Source: an uncultured Eubacteriales bacterium
GTDB taxonomy: Bacteria; Bacillota; Clostridia; Christensenellales; CAG-138
Length of the DNA stretch: 32,432 nucleotides
Reading direction: 5' to 3'
NCBI GenBank assembly: GCA_902802575.1
Contig: CADCMN010000034.1
Location: forward strand, 1 to 32,432
Part shown: positions 30,263 through 32,432 of the stretch, in pieces
Layout: every line of letters starts with the position of its first letter
Numbering within the stretch: the stretch's first letter is position 1
Position numbers and translations under genes: made by a program
Notes under the pieces: model-generated
The model's database searches: none
Seen by the model: only the letters and a program-made list of their open reading frames with translations
What the model was told of the DNA's origin: nothing

Positions 30263-30988
30263 ATGAAGATCGCGACGATCATCGGCGCTTCCGGCGTCAT
30301 TGGCGCGGCCTGCGCCAGAGCATTAGCGCAGAAGGGGTACGCCTTGGCGCTCCAGTACAACAGCCATGCCGAAAGGGCTCAGGCGCTTCTCAAAGAGCTT
30401 TCGCCCCTGACCCCTATTGTGATATGTCCCGCCGATATAACCAAAGATAAAGACGTTTCTGAGCTTTTCAGGACCATTGAAGAACGGCTTGGTCCCGTCC
30501 AGCTGCTGGTCAACTGCGCCGGGGTGGCCTTGCCGCAAAAGCTCCTGTCGGACGTGAGCGAATGGGAGATGGACAGGGCCTACAACGTGAACGTGAAGGG
30601 CACCATGCTCATCACAAAAGCCGTCATCCCCCAAATGCTGAAGAAGGAAGGCGGCGCCATCGTCCATATCTCCTCCCTGTGGGGGCTTACGGGCGCTTCC
30701 TGCGAAGCTGTGTATTCCGCTTCCAAAGGGGCTGTCAACACCTTCGTGAAAGCCATGGCCAAGGAGCTTGCCCCTGCTCATATCCGGGTCAACGCCGTGG
30801 CGCCGGGCCTGGTCCCCTCCCCCATGAACGCCGCCCTTTCCCCGCAGGATCTGGATGCCTTTCGTGAGGACACGCCCTTGGGTCAGCTTGTGACCCCGGA
30901 TCAGGTGGCGCAGGCTGTCTGCTATTTGGCGGAGGCCGAAATGGTCACAGGCCAAATCCTGTCCGTGGACGGCGGCATCGTGATTTGA
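30263..30988 (+). CDS. Short-chain dehydrogenase/reductase, FabG-like
   Basis: A 241-residue cytosolic NAD(P)-dependent oxidoreductase. The Rossmann loop is IGASGVIG at 7-14, the NAG motif appears as VNCAG (83-87), the catalytic set is Ser138, Tyr151 and Lys155 (YSASK), and ends are NAVAPGLV and TGQILSVDGG. The pattern is close to 3-oxoacyl-ACP reductase (FabG), but no fatty-acid genes are near, so the substrate is uncertain. The start at 30263 has GGGGAGG upstream; an in-frame start 33 nt earlier is rejected as it lies at the -10 region. It is 27 nt before dinB. Confidence 0.88.
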   Translation: MKIATIIGASGVIGAACARALAQKGYALALQYNSHAERAQALLKELSPLTPIVICPADITKDKDVSELFRTIEERLGPVQLLVNCAGVALPQKLLSDVSEWEMDRAYNVNVKGTMLITKAVIPQMLKKEGGAIVHISSLWGLTGASCEAVYSASKGAVNTFVKAMAKELAPAHIRVNAVAPGLVPSPMNAALSPQDLDAFREDTPLGQLVTPDQVAQAVCYLAEAEMVTGQILSVDGGIVI

Positions 30989-31015
30989 CATAATTCGATC
31001 TGAGGAGTGATGCGC

Positions 31016-32242
31016 ATGTGGCGGCCTGAAAACATCCCCTGCGATCCCGGATTCACGCCCCAGGACAGGGTCATCCTCCATGCGGACTGCAACAGCTACT
31101 TCGCCTCCGTGGAGTCTATCGACCATCCCGAATACAAGCTGGTGCCCATGGCTGTGTGCGGGGATCCCTCGCTGCGCCACGGGATCATTTTGGCGAAGAA
31201 CGAGCTGGCCAAAGCTTACCATATCCAAACCGCCGAAACCATCTACAGCGCCAAGAAGAAATGCCCTGATCTGCTGCTTGTCAGCGCCCATCATGAAAAA
31301 TATGCGGCGGTGTGCGAACGCATCAATGCCATTTATGAGGGATATACGGACCTGGTGGAACGGTTCAGCATCGACGAAAGCTTTCTGGACGTGACCGGCA
31401 GCCGCCATCTTTTTGGGCCTGGCAGCCAAATCGCCGACGAGCTCAGGCGCCGTATCCGAGAGGAGATCGGCGTTACCGTTTCCGTGGGCGTATCCTTCAA
31501 TAAAACCTTCGCTAAAATGGGCTCCGACTACAAGAAGCCCGACGCCACCACGGTGATCTCCCGAGACAACTACCAGGAGATCCTCTGGCCTTTGCCCATC
31601 GACCAGCTGCTGTTCGTGGGCAAATCCTGTGCGAGCATGCTGCGGGACCGGGGCTTCTTTACCATAGGTGATTTGGCCCGAGCGGACCCCCGTTCCCTGT
31701 CTTTTTTGGGAAAAACAGGGGCCTCGTTGCAGAAGGCAGCCTGCGGGTTGGACCTCTCCCCCGTCCTGCCTGTGGGCTATGAGGAGCAGCCTAAAAGCAT
31801 CAGCCACAACGTGACATTCGATCACGATCTGGCGGAGGAATCCGAGATCATAGCTGGATTGACGCTGATTTCCGATCAGGTGGGGACCCGGCTGCGCAGC
31901 AAAAAACTGTATGCTGCCGTGGTGCAGATCCAGATCAAGGACGCCGCCCTGACGGTGATAAACCGGCAGAAAAAGCTGGACGACTACATCAGCAGCACTC
32001 GGATCATACGCGATACCGCGGCGGAGCTGCTGCGGGAAAACTGGCCCTTGGGAAAACCCATTCGCATGCTGAGCGTGGGCGTCACGGGCCTCAGCATGGA
32101 TGGCGTGCAGCAGCTCAGTGTGTTTTCCGATACAAATGCGGCGGAAAAGGCGCGCCGTCTGGACGAAGCAGTGGATGGCATCCGTTCCAGATACGGACGG
32201 GACGCGGTCCGTTTCGGCCGGCCCCTCGACAAAAAAGCATAG
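31016..32242 (+). CDS. dinB: DNA polymerase IV (Y family)
   Basis: A 408-residue translesion polymerase that copies past damaged bases. The palm carries LHADCNSYFASVE (Asp24) and SIDESFLDVT (Asp120, Glu121), the metal-binding acids. The fingers have SAKKKCPDLL, and the thumb holds helix-hairpin-helix-like FVGKSCASMLRDRGFFTIGDLA. The little-finger domain follows from about residue 250 with the KSISHNVTF start. The ATG at 31016 is chosen because GAGGAG lies 8 nt before it; the earlier GTG and ATG (31007, 31010) are too close. It is probably co-transcribed with the SDR gene, an odd pair. No LexA box was found near the promoter. Confidence 0.95.
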   Translation: MWRPENIPCDPGFTPQDRVILHADCNSYFASVESIDHPEYKLVPMAVCGDPSLRHGIILAKNELAKAYHIQTAETIYSAKKKCPDLLLVSAHHEKYAAVCERINAIYEGYTDLVERFSIDESFLDVTGSRHLFGPGSQIADELRRRIREEIGVTVSVGVSFNKTFAKMGSDYKKPDATTVISRDNYQEILWPLPIDQLLFVGKSCASMLRDRGFFTIGDLARADPRSLSFLGKTGASLQKAACGLDLSPVLPVGYEEQPKSISHNVTFDHDLAEESEIIAGLTLISDQVGTRLRSKKLYAAVVQIQIKDAALTVINRQKKLDDYISSTRIIRDTAAELLRENWPLGKPIRMLSVGVTGLSMDGVQQLSVFSDTNAAEKARRLDEAVDGIRSRYGRDAVRFGRPLDKKA

Positions 32243-32245
32243 AAA

Positions 32246-32270
32246 AAAGGACGGCTTTGGGCCGTCCTTT
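32246..32270. terminator. Bidirectional terminator between dinB and rplL
   Basis: A perfect 10-bp stem AAAGGACGGC (32246-32255 with 32261-32270) with T-runs available on both strands (six T on the minus side). It ends dinB and the convergent rplL operon. Confidence 0.9.
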
Positions 32271-32290
32271 CATGTTGATGGGGAAATAGC

Positions 32291-32432
32291 TTATTTGATC
32301 TCGCAGGTGGCGCCGACGGCCTTGAAGGCTTCGACGATCTTCTCGGCGTCTTCCTTGGAGATGCCTTCCTTGACGGGGGCGGGAGCGCCATCGACCACAG
32401 CCTTGGCTTCCTTGAGGCCCAGACCGGTCTGC
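32291..32432 (-). CDS. rplL: Ribosomal protein L7/L12, C-terminal part
   Basis: The last 46 codons are in the window; the 5' end lies beyond position 32432. The reading [16 protein letters not shown], then [18 protein letters not shown] and [10 protein letters not shown], matches the C-terminal domain of L7/L12, which recruits translation factors to the ribosome stalk. A Cys replaces the more usual Val or Ala in the final ATVELK-type strand. It presumably ends the rplJ-rplL operon, which lies outside. Confidence 0.95.
   Translation of the reverse strand, partial: QTGLGLKEAKAVVDGAPAPVKEGISKEDAEKIVEAFKAVGATCEIK

Noticed and set aside
31007..31016. Earlier GTG and ATG starts for dinB
   Set aside because: They overlap or touch the GAGGAG ribosome binding site. 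The ATG at 31016 has the correct 8-nt spacing.

Overview
This 32.4 kb window is bacterial chromosome and most resembles a Gram-positive Clostridia-type genome, probably a G+C-rich gut lineage. The lineage is an inference; no ribosomal RNA gene is present to anchor it. Supporting signs are strong AGGAGG-type ribosome binding sites, sigma-A-like TTGACA/TATAAT promoters, hairpin-plus-T-run terminators at many transcript ends, lipoproteins with Thr/Glu/Pro linkers, a three-gene pntAA-pntAB-pntB transhydrogenase, and DUF378 and DivIVA-like proteins. No CRISPR array, insertion sequence, transposase or integrase gene was seen.

Layout. Positions 1-7541 (minus strand) hold one long transcription unit: ruvC (frame-disrupted), ruvA, ruvB, a coiled-coil protein, pgk, tpiA, gpmI, secG, then smpB and the start of ssrA (tmRNA). 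Positions 7562-12241 (minus) are envelope-oriented: a small membrane protein, a lipoprotein with three lamin-tail domains, an AllH/DUF2877-like protein, a small lipoprotein, and a divergent Lgt. Positions 12387-14799 (plus) carry carbamate kinase and an aspartate-type aminotransferase, separated by a cluster of DnaA-box-like 9-mers. Positions 14820-18635 (minus) carry metK, a 5'-nucleotidase lipoprotein and a cytidylate-kinase-like protein. Positions 18754-18939 look like a promoter- and terminator-bounded structured RNA of unknown family. Positions 19162-22590 (minus) are an Lrp/AsnC regulator followed by the proton-translocating transhydrogenase.

Positions 22824-23270 contain tRNA-Pro(GGG) followed by a scar: a 39-bp repeat of the tRNA 3' part, a 32-bp second repeat, a hairpin cluster, and the tRNA terminator displaced downstream. 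An orphan 322-residue protein (23272-24240) lies beside it. Next come a small membrane protein, thiI and a cysteine desulfurase (24414-27057, minus), the last two forming a sulfur-relay pair for tRNA thiolation. On the plus strand from 27289 are a zinc-ribbon membrane protein with alternating acidic and basic blocks, a small overlapping gene, a DUF378 membrane protein, an SDR oxidoreductase and dinB. The window ends in the 3' part of rplL on the minus strand.

I found no single self-evident new system. The most unusual items are the unidentified structured RNA, the tRNA-Pro scar with its neighbour, the charge-block zinc-ribbon protein, the PntB whose NADP 2'-phosphate-binding segment is replaced, the divergent Lgt, and the broken ruvC at the head of a glycolytic operon.
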